Notes under the pieces: generated by a model
Databases searched by the model: none
The model's input: the letters and a program-made list of their open reading frames with translations, nothing else
Told to the model about the DNA's origin: nothing
Shown: in pieces, positions 54,773-63,562 of the stretch
How positions within the stretch are numbered: position 1 is the stretch's first letter
Layout: each line of letters starts with the position of its first letter
NCBI RefSeq assembly: GCF_014529935.1
Contig: NZ_JACVFC010000001.1
Span: forward strand, 2,294,001-2,358,000
Reading direction: 5' to 3'
From: Chitinophaga qingshengii
GTDB taxonomy: Bacteria > Bacteroidota > Bacteroidia > Chitinophagales > Chitinophagaceae
Length of the DNA stretch: 64,000 nt
Made by a program: the position numbers and the translations under genes

Positions 54773-54784
54773 GGGGAATTTTAG

Positions 54785-54958
54785 TACGTCAGAACACATG
54801 GAGGGAATATACCCGGCTATAAATCCATGGGCGTTTATATTCCCGGAGAAGATATTTATGTAGTGGGGGTGGTGAATTGCGATTGTATTTCGCCGACTAA
54901 AGCCACAGAAGAGATAGCGGTGATAGCATTAGAGGAGTTAAATAAGTGGATAAAAAGC
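54785..54958 (+). pseudogene. C-terminal remnant of a beta-lactamase-like serine hydrolase
   Basis: In the frame of the ATG at 54827, the reading preceding it is YVRT-HGGNIPGYKS, then MGVYIPGEDIYVVGVVNC and a helix 'TKATEEIAVIALEELNKW'. This matches the end of the class C beta-lactamase/serine-hydrolase fold (the HGG strand that replaces KTG, the following 'vvvlsN' strand, and the last helix). A stop codon (54782-54784) directly precedes it and the catalytic SxxK and YxN parts are absent. The frame runs on past the homology to 55045 through a terminator hairpin. Probably a decayed gene; no other part was found upstream. Confidence 0.65.
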
Positions 54959-54990
54959 GGTTGCCAAAAGCAACCGCTTTTTATCTACTT
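54944..54990 (-). terminator. bidirectional terminator between the hydrolase remnant and the LpoB-like gene
   Basis: A ~21-bp stem with one mismatch contains AAAAAGCGGTTGC/GCAACCGCTTTTT around a 5-nt loop. It ends right at the stop codon of the minus-strand gene. Confidence 0.9.
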
Positions 54991-55816
54991 ATTTCTGGAA
55001 AAACAACTTCTTCGGTGCTTCCGCGGTCATTTCGCAACGCAGTGAGGAACCGTTATTCAGCAGTTTGGTGATTTCGCCGGCGCCTTCTACCACAGTACAA
55101 ACGCTGAAGTGTTCATCTTCAATCCGGGAAACAACAATTTTACCCACTGTTTTTTTACGGGTAATTTTTTTGCCGTCCACGTTTACCTCCACGGCATCGT
55201 ATACTTTAAACTCGTCGCCTTCCCGGAGGTCAACTGCCTTGCCGGCAGACAGCAGCACTTTCACCGCGTCGCCGTAGGCGTTTTTCTCTTCGATAGAAGC
55301 GATGGTAGCCACCAGTTTAAAGTTGTCCTTTACGAATTTGTCCAGGCGGGCGCGGGTACCCATCAGGGCATCGTTGAAGCCGTTTTTACCCTTTCCGGTA
55401 TTGGCAAAATTCCCGGCAGCCACCAGCTCGCCGGAGTTGACGTCCATTACTTTGACGTTATAGATAATCTCCGTTTGTGGTACAACGTTATTGCCGAATA
55501 CCTGTATTTTTGCCTGTTTCTGGTCTTCCATGACACTCACCACATTCCCTATCAGCAGGTATTGGGCTTTCAGTTCCCTCATGGCAGCCAGCTGGGCATT
55601 TTCTGTGGGCTGCGCTTTTACTTCACTTAGTTCGCCCCGATCCACCAGGTCGAAACGTTTGGCGCGAACGAAAGCATCTTCCACTGTATTCTGAATAGCA
55701 GCCTGTTGACCGGTACTGTCAACACCCCTGAAGATAACACCAATAAGCGGTTTAGTTTGACCGAAAGCATAGGACGCCAGCAGCAGCGCGGCAGCCGTGA
55801 TTATATTCTTCTTCAT
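54989..55816 (-). CDS. secreted CsgG/LpoB-like protein
   Basis: The protein has 275 residues with a signal peptide ending AFGQ (residue ~20). The core 'GVIFRGVDSTGQQAAIQNTVEDAFVRAKRFDLVDRGELSEV' over ~40 residues, then 'ELKAQYLLIGNVVSVMED' and 'IIYNVKVMDVNSGELVAAGNFANTG', is the CsgG/LpoB-type alpha/beta fold of periplasmic or outer-membrane proteins that either form curli-type pores or activate PBPs. There is no lipobox, unlike most LpoB. The C-terminal part after ~190 adds an unassigned beta-domain. The specific role is not known; a PBP1a gene is in the window but 44 kb away. Confidence 0.7.
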   Translation of the reverse strand: MKKNIITAAALLLASYAFGQTKPLIGVIFRGVDSTGQQAAIQNTVEDAFVRAKRFDLVDRGELSEVKAQPTENAQLAAMRELKAQYLLIGNVVSVMEDQKQAKIQVFGNNVVPQTEIIYNVKVMDVNSGELVAAGNFANTGKGKNGFNDALMGTRARLDKFVKDNFKLVATIASIEEKNAYGDAVKVLLSAGKAVDLREGDEFKVYDAVEVNVDGKKITRKKTVGKIVVSRIEDEHFSVCTVVEGAGEITKLLNNGSSLRCEMTAEAPKKLFFQK

Positions 55817-56007
55817 ACTCCTGTTTGCCCGGAGGACCGATGACCCTTCGGATTGTTTGTTGGCTATAAGTTTGTCAGATTCAAATTTAGATGAAAAACG
55901 TATACGCTACCCAGTTATTATGCTATCAGGTACGGTATAGGAACGCATATATCAATTTTAACACGACATTAAGAATGCCGGTTTGCATAGGATAGTTTGC
56001 TGTCGAC

Positions 56008-56598
56008 TTATTTTGCGCTGATGGGCGGTATTTTATATCCTGCCACTGCATTTACCAGATTCATTTTATCTGTTTTCAGTTTTTTGAGAAACGGTTCTAT
56101 ATCTTTTCCATAGGCCCGCTGACTGGCTGCCAGTAATACAATACCCGGTTGTTGCTGGTTGGTATTACGCTGATAACGGTATACGTTCCTTTCCACAATC
56201 TGTATTTCTTTGCCATCCTGCGAATTTTGGCTGATCAGGAAATCCAGGATATACTGCTGGTCCTTTTCGTAGAGGTTGTAGTTGACCAGGGGATTGACTG
56301 CCTTCTGTTTTTTCAGTTCCTCCACTTTCTGGTTGACCAGATCCGACACCGGTAAGTTGGTTTTCAGGAAATCGATGGTTACCAGGGATTTGAACTTCTC
56401 CAGGTTGTCGCCGGGTACCAGGTATTCCTGTTTATAATAGTCATTGCGGGGATGGGTAGACCATACCAGTCGATAGCTGGCATTATCCAGCTGCATGGGT
56501 CCCGGCACATTCAGATAGTCGTTGACTTTAGTTTGTGCCATTGCACCCGTTGCCCATGCCCCCAGCATCAGGCTGAAAAACATTGATTTTTTACGCAT
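56008..56598 (-). CDS. secreted hypothetical protein in the DMP19 gene cluster
   Basis: The protein has 196 residues and a signal peptide ending AMAQ (residue ~22). The mature part starts 'TKVNDYLNVPGPMQLDNASYRLVWSTHP' and has an amphipathic, mixed alpha/beta look with 'QYILDFLISQNSQDGKEIQIVERNVYRYQ'. No family recognised. Its start overlaps the end of the DMP19 gene by 8 nt, which points to translational coupling. It may act in the envelope together with its partner genes, but there is no direct evidence. Confidence 0.65.
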   Translation of the reverse strand: MRKKSMFFSLMLGAWATGAMAQTKVNDYLNVPGPMQLDNASYRLVWSTHPRNDYYKQEYLVPGDNLEKFKSLVTIDFLKTNLPVSDLVNQKVEELKKQKAVNPLVNYNLYEKDQQYILDFLISQNSQDGKEIQIVERNVYRYQRNTNQQQPGIVLLAASQRAYGKDIEPFLKKLKTDKMNLVNAVAGYKIPPISAK

Positions 56599-57043
56599 TT
56601 TCTTTCAGATAATAGTTAAAACATAATAACTGCAGATCATCGGGATTTTCCCAATATAATTCATCGAGTTCGTTGAGCCGTTCCTGTTGTTCTTCCGGGA
56701 GGTATTCATCCAGGTATTTGGGGATGTCCCACAATTCCTTGATTCGCTCATCATTCTTTACCGCCGCTATTGACTTTTCATATTCGGTGATGATGGCCAG
56801 GCTTTGCACAGCTCCCAGTTTACTCAGTATTTGCTGTGTTTTCTCAAAATTTTCATAGCCCCAGTTGCAGAAGTATTGGAGAAAACCTCCGTTATACATA
56901 TCTGCTTCCAGCCGCCATATCCGTACTACTTCCTGGTCTTTTTCAGAGAGGCGTTCCAGTTTGCCGCCGTGCCGGTCGAAGAGTTGTCCGGTTACCTCAA
57001 ACGAATAGTCTTCAAATGCCTGTCTTTGTTCATCTGTTTCCAT
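56591..57043 (-). CDS. DMP19 family (DUF4375) protein
   Basis: The protein has 150 residues with the family core 'LEADMYNGGFLQYFCNWGYENFEKTQQIL' (NGGF-x2-F/Y motif near residue 51), an acidic N-terminus and a C-terminal 'LDELYWENPDDLQLLCFNYY' segment. DMP19-type domains occur in many small cytosolic proteins, including ones next to polymorphic toxins, and are suspected immunity or DNA-mimic-like proteins. Its ends overlap both neighbours (8 nt downstream, 14 nt upstream), so it is a tightly coupled middle gene of a three-gene set. Confidence 0.8.
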   Translation of the reverse strand: METDEQRQAFEDYSFEVTGQLFDRHGGKLERLSEKDQEVVRIWRLEADMYNGGFLQYFCNWGYENFEKTQQILSKLGAVQSLAIITEYEKSIAAVKNDERIKELWDIPKYLDEYLPEEQQERLNELDELYWENPDDLQLLCFNYYLKENA

Positions 57044-58139
57044 CGGTTAATTTTCTGTTGATGATGATCAATGTTTTTTCCTTATCTGCTTTTTCTGCCT
57101 TGGGATAGATGATCAGCGCATAGGCATTTTCCTGTGTTTTATTTAAACCGGAGAGAATGAGTTTGTTGTGGGGAATGTTGATCACGTCTCCGGTCAACAG
57201 GTTCTTATACCCCTGTACCCCTTTGCTGTAAAACAGCTCTACCAATTGATGACCGCGAAGTACCATCCACCCGTTGCCAAATTCAGTATTAAAACGAATG
57301 GCGAAAGTATCAGGGCCGATATTCACCGGTTGCCAGGTGTTAAATACCGGATCTCCGAGGTTAAAAAGTTCCTGCCGGGTCACTGTTCCTGTACTATCTA
57401 TTAACAGGAGTATAAGCTGCCCCTGGCCCTCTGTTGCCAGCAGGCAGCTGGTGGTATCAAAAGACAACGTTACCACTTCCAGGGGATAGTGCTTAATAGC
57501 AGGCAGCAGCCTGCGTTTCAGCTCCTCCCCCTTTTCGTTGAGCTGACGGTGCAGCCATTGCTCCTTTTCTTTTCCCAGCAGCTGTATTTCATCTGCCGCT
57601 ATATATACTTTGTTTCCGGCCGGAGCAGGTATTCTGATATTGTTTTTCTTTTTGATGATACCATCTTTAAATACCGTTACCAGCATTTTATCTGGTTTGG
57701 TATCAGACCACAGGTCACGGTTATAAAAAACGGCCGTATCTCCGACTATCCCCATATAACGGCCGGTAAATGGCCGGTTGCCTTTAGGTTTCTCCGTCCC
57801 GGTCCTCTCGAAGACCGGTATGCTGATTTCCAGTTCTTTGTCCGGATGATAAGGTACTACAGAAACATAAGCATCGCCCGAAGGGCTGGTAAAAAGTGTG
57901 GGTAAAATCCCATCCTCCTCTTCATAACTATTGACAACAGCGCCTGTTGCATCTATCAGCGTATAAACCGTACGATAGGAACGGTCGTCATAAACATAAC
58001 AAGCAATCAGCGTCTGGTCTTTATAGGAGATGTTATCATGGTGAGATACGCCTGTGGCGGCGGTCAGACTGGTGATCACGGCCGCCTCTGCCGGGCAGAT
58101 CTCCACCTGGAATGGGAATATGGTTTTATTATTATTCAT
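57030..58139 (-). CDS. hypothetical protein, beta-propeller-like, first gene of the DMP19 cluster
   Basis: The protein has 369 residues without a signal peptide or membrane helix, so it looks cytosolic. The sequence is a run of short strands with repeated 'V....D..G.' turns ('TVYTLIDATGAVVNSYE', 'LILLLIDSTGTVTRQELFNLGDP') resembling a beta-propeller. The last segment contains 'ILSGLNKTQENAYALIIYPKAEKADKEKT'. It starts at 58139 and ends 14 nt inside the DMP19 gene. I do not recognise the family; a receptor or scaffold role is only a guess. Confidence 0.65.
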   Translation of the reverse strand: MNNNKTIFPFQVEICPAEAAVITSLTAATGVSHHDNISYKDQTLIACYVYDDRSYRTVYTLIDATGAVVNSYEEEDGILPTLFTSPSGDAYVSVVPYHPDKELEISIPVFERTGTEKPKGNRPFTGRYMGIVGDTAVFYNRDLWSDTKPDKMLVTVFKDGIIKKKNNIRIPAPAGNKVYIAADEIQLLGKEKEQWLHRQLNEKGEELKRRLLPAIKHYPLEVVTLSFDTTSCLLATEGQGQLILLLIDSTGTVTRQELFNLGDPVFNTWQPVNIGPDTFAIRFNTEFGNGWMVLRGHQLVELFYSKGVQGYKNLLTGDVINIPHNKLILSGLNKTQENAYALIIYPKAEKADKEKTLIIINRKLTDGNR

Positions 58140-58317
58140 TCAGGGTATAATTAGCTTCCATTCGGTAGTTGCGTACCTATGGGGGTTAGCAAATATATTT
58201 CAGTTATTGACAATCAATTCTGTTTCAGGACGGGAAATTACTAAAAAAAATTTGCCTGTTGTGTCCTATTTCATCGAATTCAGTTGACATAAGGGTATAA
58301 CAAACAACATATCACTT

Positions 58318-58872
58318 ATGGACACTTTTCTCGCTCCCATCGAACATCCTAAGACACTCATCATGAAGCTGGTGTATTATTTCACCCGCAAACAATTCGG
58401 TAAAGTGCTGGCCCCGCTGAAAGTACATACGGTTCGGTTGCCCGCAGCCTTCGGTATGTTTTATGGTAAAGTCAGCAAACTGGATAAAAAGCTGACATTA
58501 CCCGCAGAAACCGTGCTGCTGGTGCGGCAACAGGTAGCCCGGCTGAACATCTGCCTTTTTTGTATGGATATTGCCCGGTATGAAGTGATCCAGGCATCCA
58601 TGGACAGCGCCAAGTTCGATGCTTTACCGGCATACAGTACCAGCCCGTTATTCACCCCGGCCGAAAAAGCCATGCTGGACTATGTAACCGAACTGACCCA
58701 GCATAAAAAAGTACATCCTGACACCTTTTCCCGGATGGCGATGTTTTACAACGAAAGGCAGATTTGCGAGGTAGTATGGCTGGTAGCCAGCGAACATGTC
58801 TACAACATCACCAATATCGGCTTAAATATTCATTCTGACATGCTCTGTGATCTGAGCAGGAAGCATTCGTAA
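58318..58872 (+). CDS. carboxymuconolactone decarboxylase-family (AhpD-like) protein
   Basis: The protein has 184 residues. It has the CMD/AhpD helical fold with 'ETVLLVRQQVARLNICLFCMDIARYEVIQ' in outline and a CxxC pair (Cys79-Leu-Phe-Cys82), the redox pair of AhpD-like peroxidase partners. The usual His three positions after the second Cys is not seen, so activity is uncertain. A C-terminal 'NIGLNIHSDMLCDLSRKHS' segment extends the family's usual core. It is a single gene, divergent from the DMP19 cluster, and convergent with the immunity gene across a palindromic spacer. Confidence 0.8.
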   Translation: MDTFLAPIEHPKTLIMKLVYYFTRKQFGKVLAPLKVHTVRLPAAFGMFYGKVSKLDKKLTLPAETVLLVRQQVARLNICLFCMDIARYEVIQASMDSAKFDALPAYSTSPLFTPAEKAMLDYVTELTQHKKVHPDTFSRMAMFYNERQICEVVWLVASEHVYNITNIGLNIHSDMLCDLSRKHS

Positions 58873-58904
58873 CCCCGGGCTAAAAATCCAGGGCTACGGG
58901 TGAA
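58873..58904. repeat. REP-like palindromic spacer
   Basis: ACCCCGGGCTAAAAA...CCAGGGCTACGGGT can pair imperfectly with bulges and is typical of the RAYT-type REP words of Bacteroidota (CCCGTAGCCCTGGATTTTTAG on the other strand). It sits exactly between two convergent genes. Confidence 0.5.
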
Positions 58905-59243
58905 TTATGACCGCATAAACAGGTCACCGGAAAAGAACTTTTTCTGCAATGCTTCCAGTTCTGCCACGCGGCCCCGGACGAGGTCTTCGTAGGCTTTGGA
59001 AGCAGTCGCAAAAAAGACAGGGTTTGTAACCATGCCAACCAGCTGATTCAGTCCGGTCGTGAAAAACAGCACGACCGGTATAGGAACCAGGAGGCTGTCT
59101 TTATAGTCATCGATGACGCTCATAATAAGCCGGATAAATTCCTGATAGGCCTGATCGTCCCATTCGGCTTCCATCCTTACTCTGAAGGTAAATTCTTCGT
59201 CGGAATCAAGGTATTCCAGGTATTTTTTCAGTGATTCTTTCAT
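58905..59243 (-). CDS. candidate immunity protein for the RHS toxin
   Basis: The protein has 112 residues, cytosolic, acidic in the first half ('YLEYLDSDEEFTFRVRMEAEWDDQAY') with a hydrophobic helix 'LLVPIPVVLFFTTGLNQLVGMV' near the middle and 'EDLVRGRVAELEALQKKFF' at the end. It starts 1 nt after the RHS toxin stop codon, on the same strand, i.e. exactly where immunity genes of polymorphic toxins lie. No family is recognised, so the function rests on position. It is followed by the REP-like spacer and the convergent AhpD-like gene. Confidence 0.65.
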   Translation of the reverse strand: MKESLKKYLEYLDSDEEFTFRVRMEAEWDDQAYQEFIRLIMSVIDDYKDSLLVPIPVVLFFTTGLNQLVGMVTNPVFFATASKAYEDLVRGRVAELEALQKKFFSGDLFMRS

Positions 59244-59244
59244 A

Positions 59245-62200
59245 TTATAAACATGGAGGAGTATATCGTTTCACTACGGCATCCTGTTCGATAGAACCAT
59301 CCACTAACAGTTCTGCCGCGTTTTTGGCCCATTTATTCGCTTTGTGGATATCGGAGCCTGGCGCCGCCCGGGACGCATCCCCCAGATGTTCAAGGCGGCC
59401 TTCCGGTGTAGTGAGGTCTAATTTAGTATTATTTACTTTATCCAGATCTATCTCTGCTACTTCAGTCCCTGATTTCCGGGCCCACCTTTCCGCAAACTTC
59501 CGTTCCTTGGTGAGGGAGATGTACTGGTCTTTATAGCCATCGTCGGAGCCATAACGTACATGGCTCAACGGTGTTTCAGCAGCGTTGGGATCTTTGGGTA
59601 TGATGCCATTGTTTGCATCAAGATTGGTCATATCGTCTGTATGCAGGGCCCTGAACCAGATATCTTCCCAACCCCATATATCGATGTAGCCGTTGGTATC
59701 TTTTACGTAGGCATAGCTATTCCATCCGCCGGCGAAACCGATAGGGTCCGCGCTGATATAAACGCCTTCCTGTGGCGCATAATAGCGGAAGCGGTTATAA
59801 TACAGTCCGGTTTCCACATCATCGTACTGACCGGGAAAGCGGAAAGGCACAAAATCGCGCGGGCCTTCCAGATGGCGGATATTGCCATCGATGTCCAGCT
59901 CGCTGCTCCAAACTTTTTGCCCTTCTGCATCATATGCCTCACAGGGGGTACCCAGGTGATCTGAAATGATGGACCATGCTTTACCGTCGGTGATTTTGGC
60001 AGCTACGTTAAAAGCGCCTTCTTCCCATATCCAGGTGTGGAGTTGTTGGGGCGGTACCGGTTCAGGGTGACTGGCTACCGTCTCTCCATTTTCATTGACA
60101 ACGGTACGGGGCTGATCTTTTTCCGGGTAAGTCCATTCGTGGAGGAGTTTGTGTTTATCCCATACAAAACGGGTCACTTTTCCGTTAAATATTTTTTTCG
60201 TTCTTCTGCCGAGGCCATCGTATTGGAAAGAGACGGTTTTTCCGTCGGGGCGTACGACCGTTTTGAGCTGCCCGTTACCATACCATTCATATTCCCAGGT
60301 GGCGCCGGCTGTGATTTTCCGGACCAGGTTCCCTTCTTCGTCGTACAGGAGGCGGGCCTTGTCTGTTTCCAGCAGCCGGCCACCAGTCTCATATTGACGG
60401 TCATTGCGGAGGGGATTTTTAAAGATATTGCCCGCTTTATCCGGCGAGCGGTAATCCTGGCGTCCATCCTCATATTCTGCCCAGGTGAGGTTGCCGGTAT
60501 CATCGTGACTGAATTTCACGCTGCCTTTTCCCTGTCCCCTGATAATTTGTTTGAGCCGGGCATTGGCTTCCCAATGGTACTGGCGGCTCCTTATCACGGA
60601 TGCGCCGCATGTCACCGTGTGGGCATCCGGCGTACGTGCAAAGGCCGCATTAGGATGGTAAGTCCACTGGCTGTGGATATTTCCGGGCAGCAACCTTGTG
60701 GTTTCAAGGCCCAGCAGGTTGTATTGGATTTCCGCTTCCCAGTTGTTTGTCCTGATACCGGTGAGATCGTCCATAGCGCTCCAGCTGAATTGTATATCTG
60801 CGCCGAGACTGCTTTGGACAGCTATTCTTCTGCCGAAAGTGTCGTACTGGCTGTTGACCGTGTGTTCTTCCTGAATTTCACTGTAGAGCGTACCGGAAGC
60901 GTCTCTTACGAAGCGGAGCATATTATCAGGTGTGGACACGTCCAGCAGGCGGCCATTGCGGTCGTAGCTGAATGACTCCCAGGTACCGTCGCTGTATTCC
61001 ACGCGGGACACCATGTTGTTGGAATTATATTCAAACTGTGTCCATTTGTTGCCGGGGCGGTGTATTTTGATAACCTTACCGGCGGAATCCCTTTCATAAT
61101 GCCGGGTAACGCCATCGAAGCCTGTTTCACTGATAATGTCGCCATTGGCATTGCGACGGATGCGAAGCGCATCGCCGTTTTCGTTTACGATACCGGTCAG
61201 TTCCTGGTCGTTGTTATAGAGGAAATGTATTTTCCGGTCTCTCTCCTCCCGCAGCCGGATGTTACCAGTAGGCGTATAGGCATAGCGTACCTGGTGTTGT
61301 TTATCTTCCGCCGCAATGATGTCTTTATAAGCGTTATATTGAAGCTTAACCAGGTTATCAGGCAGCCTGATGGCTGTAACACGTCCCAGGACATCGTATT
61401 GGAAATGTTGTGTTTCACCCAGTGCGTTGTCTTTTTGGATGCATTGTCCCCAGGCATCGTATTTCCAGGAGGTTTCCGCTCCGCCGGGCATAGACATTGC
61501 CACCAGGTTAAAGTCCTCGTCGTAGGTAAGCAGCGTATGGTTGTTCGTATTATCTTCCACCTTGCATACCAGGTTGTTTTTATTATAGCGGAAAATGCGG
61601 ATGTTACCATTTGCTTCCGTGAGCGTGTGCAGTAGTCCGGTATCATCACTATAAATGAATGTACGGGTGCTACCGGAGGGGTTGACAGATTGTATCAACC
61701 GGGACTCATCATCATAACGCGCCATGATCATTGAGCCGTCGGGAAGTTCTACTGCGGTACGGTTGCCGCGGTCGTCGTACGTATAGCCCGTTACGTTAGC
61801 CTCGCTGTCAATTATCCGGTACAGCTCCATGTGTTCCGTATATTCCAGCAGGGTGGAATTACCCATAGGAGCGGTGATACGGGTCACTACAAAATCCGGG
61901 GTATAATGCATGGTGGTAGTATGTCCCTGTGCATTGATGATTTTATTGAATCCTTCCCGGGGATAGTATTCGATACGGCCCTCCAGGACGCCGCCATCGC
62001 CATAGGTGTGGATACAGCGTTTCAATTTATCATATTCCCAGTAAAAAGACTGGCCATTGCGGTCCGTTTTTTTTACCATCAGGTGATCCCTGTATTCCAT
62101 GGTAGTCGCCTGTTCCATTGCATCTGTAACAGCAATGAGGTCACCGTCGTCGTTGTAGGCATATTTTACCAGATGGCGTTGTTGCCCGTGGTGTTGCACG

Positions 62201-63357
62201 TTGATGTCCGTTATCCTGCCATCCTGGTCGGTAACGGCCAACAGATGCCTGCCGGCGCTGTCAATGATACGCTGCAAGCGGCCGTTTCCGTTGTAATGAA
62301 CGCTGATTATAAACCCGGCTTCGCTGGCGATACTGATCAGCTGGTAGTGAGGCAGCTGCCGGTGTATTTTACGGAAGGTGAAAGTAAGCCTGCTGTTGTA
62401 ACTGAACAACGTATATTCATCAGTGGCGTTGCGGGTCAGCAGCAGTTTTTCATGCCGGTTATATTCACTGTTACCAACGTAAGGCAGCGCGTCAAAAACA
62501 GCGCTACGGCCATCTTCCAGCAGTACCACGGTAGCATCCTCCTGTGGGAACTCGTGTACCTGCATATCAAAACGGGTATGTTGCCCACGTCCCAGCAGGC
62601 CTTTAAAGGGACTATCACTGTTCCAGGAACGCTCCCATTTCAGGGGAATGGGACCGGGCAGTTCAAAATCGGTACTGTCGTAAATAACGATGCCCTGTAC
62701 CAGGTCTACCGGCTCAAATCCTTTCTTACAAAGCGTTTTACTCAGTTTATTGCTACCTATTTTGTTTTTGAGGGCATGATTGAATTTTGTCAGTCCTTTT
62801 TTACCCAGTTTGCCCAGTCCTTTCAAAGCGGCGCCGAAGCCGTAGGACATAATCAGGTTGAGCAATACGCCGGCCCAGTCCGGCACAAAAGGGCCGCCTA
62901 CGTTCACCGGCTTACCAAAAGACAAGGGGATAGAATAGGAAGTAGGCAGATAAAGGCTTGGGATGGGAATAAACTTCTTTCCCGGCGTAAGTGACAGGGG
63001 AATACCGATGTCATTGCAGGTCATCAGCATATGTCCTGAGGGACTGAGCAGATTACCTTCCACCTTTACCTTTTTACTACCGAAGAAATTGACCGAGTCG
63101 TGGCCAATCATGGGCGCCAGGAGGAAAGGGCCTCCCATTGGAATATGAAACAGGAATATCAGTTTACCACTGGTATCACTTTTTCCTCTTGGCACGTGGT
63201 TGATCCGGGTAGTAGCGCCTATAAACGGTACATAGTCCATAGGATCTATCACCAGGCCGATGTATGGATGAGGCAACGGGATCGGAAATCCAAAGAGGAT
63301 AACGAAGTGAATATCCAGCCCGATAACGGGGATGAGGTGCTTATTGGTAACAAGCAT
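59245..63357 (-). CDS. PAAR-RHS polymorphic toxin with C-terminal ADP-ribosyltransferase-like domain
   Basis: The protein has 1370 residues. Residues ~1-150 form a PAAR-like spike domain ('GFPIPLPHPYIGLVIDPMDYVPFIGATTRINHVPRG', 'HIPMGGPFLLAP', 'LLPTSYS'-like). A hydrophobic/basic stretch follows (~155-200). From ~210 there are YD/RHS repeats in great number ('YDDESRLIQSVN', 'YDAWGQCIQKDNALGE', 'YDGLGRRTKKIF'). The RHS core ends at 'DPIGFAGGWNSYAYVKDTNGYIDIWG'. The last 140 residues (1231-1370) are the variable toxin: 'WFRALHTDD', 'HVRYGSDDGYKDQYISLTKERKFAERWA', 'VAEIDLDKV' and 'AELLVDGSIEQDAV', a pattern resembling ADP-ribosyltransferase folds. PAAR points to a contractile (T6SS-like) export, not seen in the window. 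Confidence 0.85.
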   Translation of the reverse strand: MLVTNKHLIPVIGLDIHFVILFGFPIPLPHPYIGLVIDPMDYVPFIGATTRINHVPRGKSDTSGKLIFLFHIPMGGPFLLAPMIGHDSVNFFGSKKVKVEGNLLSPSGHMLMTCNDIGIPLSLTPGKKFIPIPSLYLPTSYSIPLSFGKPVNVGGPFVPDWAGVLLNLIMSYGFGAALKGLGKLGKKGLTKFNHALKNKIGSNKLSKTLCKKGFEPVDLVQGIVIYDSTDFELPGPIPLKWERSWNSDSPFKGLLGRGQHTRFDMQVHEFPQEDATVVLLEDGRSAVFDALPYVGNSEYNRHEKLLLTRNATDEYTLFSYNSRLTFTFRKIHRQLPHYQLISIASEAGFIISVHYNGNGRLQRIIDSAGRHLLAVTDQDGRITDINVQHHGQQRHLVKYAYNDDGDLIAVTDAMEQATTMEYRDHLMVKKTDRNGQSFYWEYDKLKRCIHTYGDGGVLEGRIEYYPREGFNKIINAQGHTTTMHYTPDFVVTRITAPMGNSTLLEYTEHMELYRIIDSEANVTGYTYDDRGNRTAVELPDGSMIMARYDDESRLIQSVNPSGSTRTFIYSDDTGLLHTLTEANGNIRIFRYNKNNLVCKVEDNTNNHTLLTYDEDFNLVAMSMPGGAETSWKYDAWGQCIQKDNALGETQHFQYDVLGRVTAIRLPDNLVKLQYNAYKDIIAAEDKQHQVRYAYTPTGNIRLREERDRKIHFLYNNDQELTGIVNENGDALRIRRNANGDIISETGFDGVTRHYERDSAGKVIKIHRPGNKWTQFEYNSNNMVSRVEYSDGTWESFSYDRNGRLLDVSTPDNMLRFVRDASGTLYSEIQEEHTVNSQYDTFGRRIAVQSSLGADIQFSWSAMDDLTGIRTNNWEAEIQYNLLGLETTRLLPGNIHSQWTYHPNAAFARTPDAHTVTCGASVIRSRQYHWEANARLKQIIRGQGKGSVKFSHDDTGNLTWAEYEDGRQDYRSPDKAGNIFKNPLRNDRQYETGGRLLETDKARLLYDEEGNLVRKITAGATWEYEWYGNGQLKTVVRPDGKTVSFQYDGLGRRTKKIFNGKVTRFVWDKHKLLHEWTYPEKDQPRTVVNENGETVASHPEPVPPQQLHTWIWEEGAFNVAAKITDGKAWSIISDHLGTPCEAYDAEGQKVWSSELDIDGNIRHLEGPRDFVPFRFPGQYDDVETGLYYNRFRYYAPQEGVYISADPIGFAGGWNSYAYVKDTNGYIDIWGWEDIWFRALHTDDMTNLDANNGIIPKDPNAAETPLSHVRYGSDDGYKDQYISLTKERKFAERWARKSGTEVAEIDLDKVNNTKLDLTTPEGRLEHLGDASRAAPGSDIHKANKWAKNAAELLVDGSIEQDAVVKRYTPPCL

Positions 63358-63562
63358 ATAAAGACATGGTTTGGGCGCCCGCAGGCAGGTTTAACAACAA
63401 AAAACTAAAATTGGTCAACGAATATAAGTATAATTTAAAAATCGCCATCAGACAATTGTCCCCATTCCAGGGTCAATTAAGTCAGTAAAAAGTGGAAACC
63501 TGCCAACATGGCAAATAATATTTTGTAATTTAGCCAACAAGCAATCAAAAACCATTGTGCCC

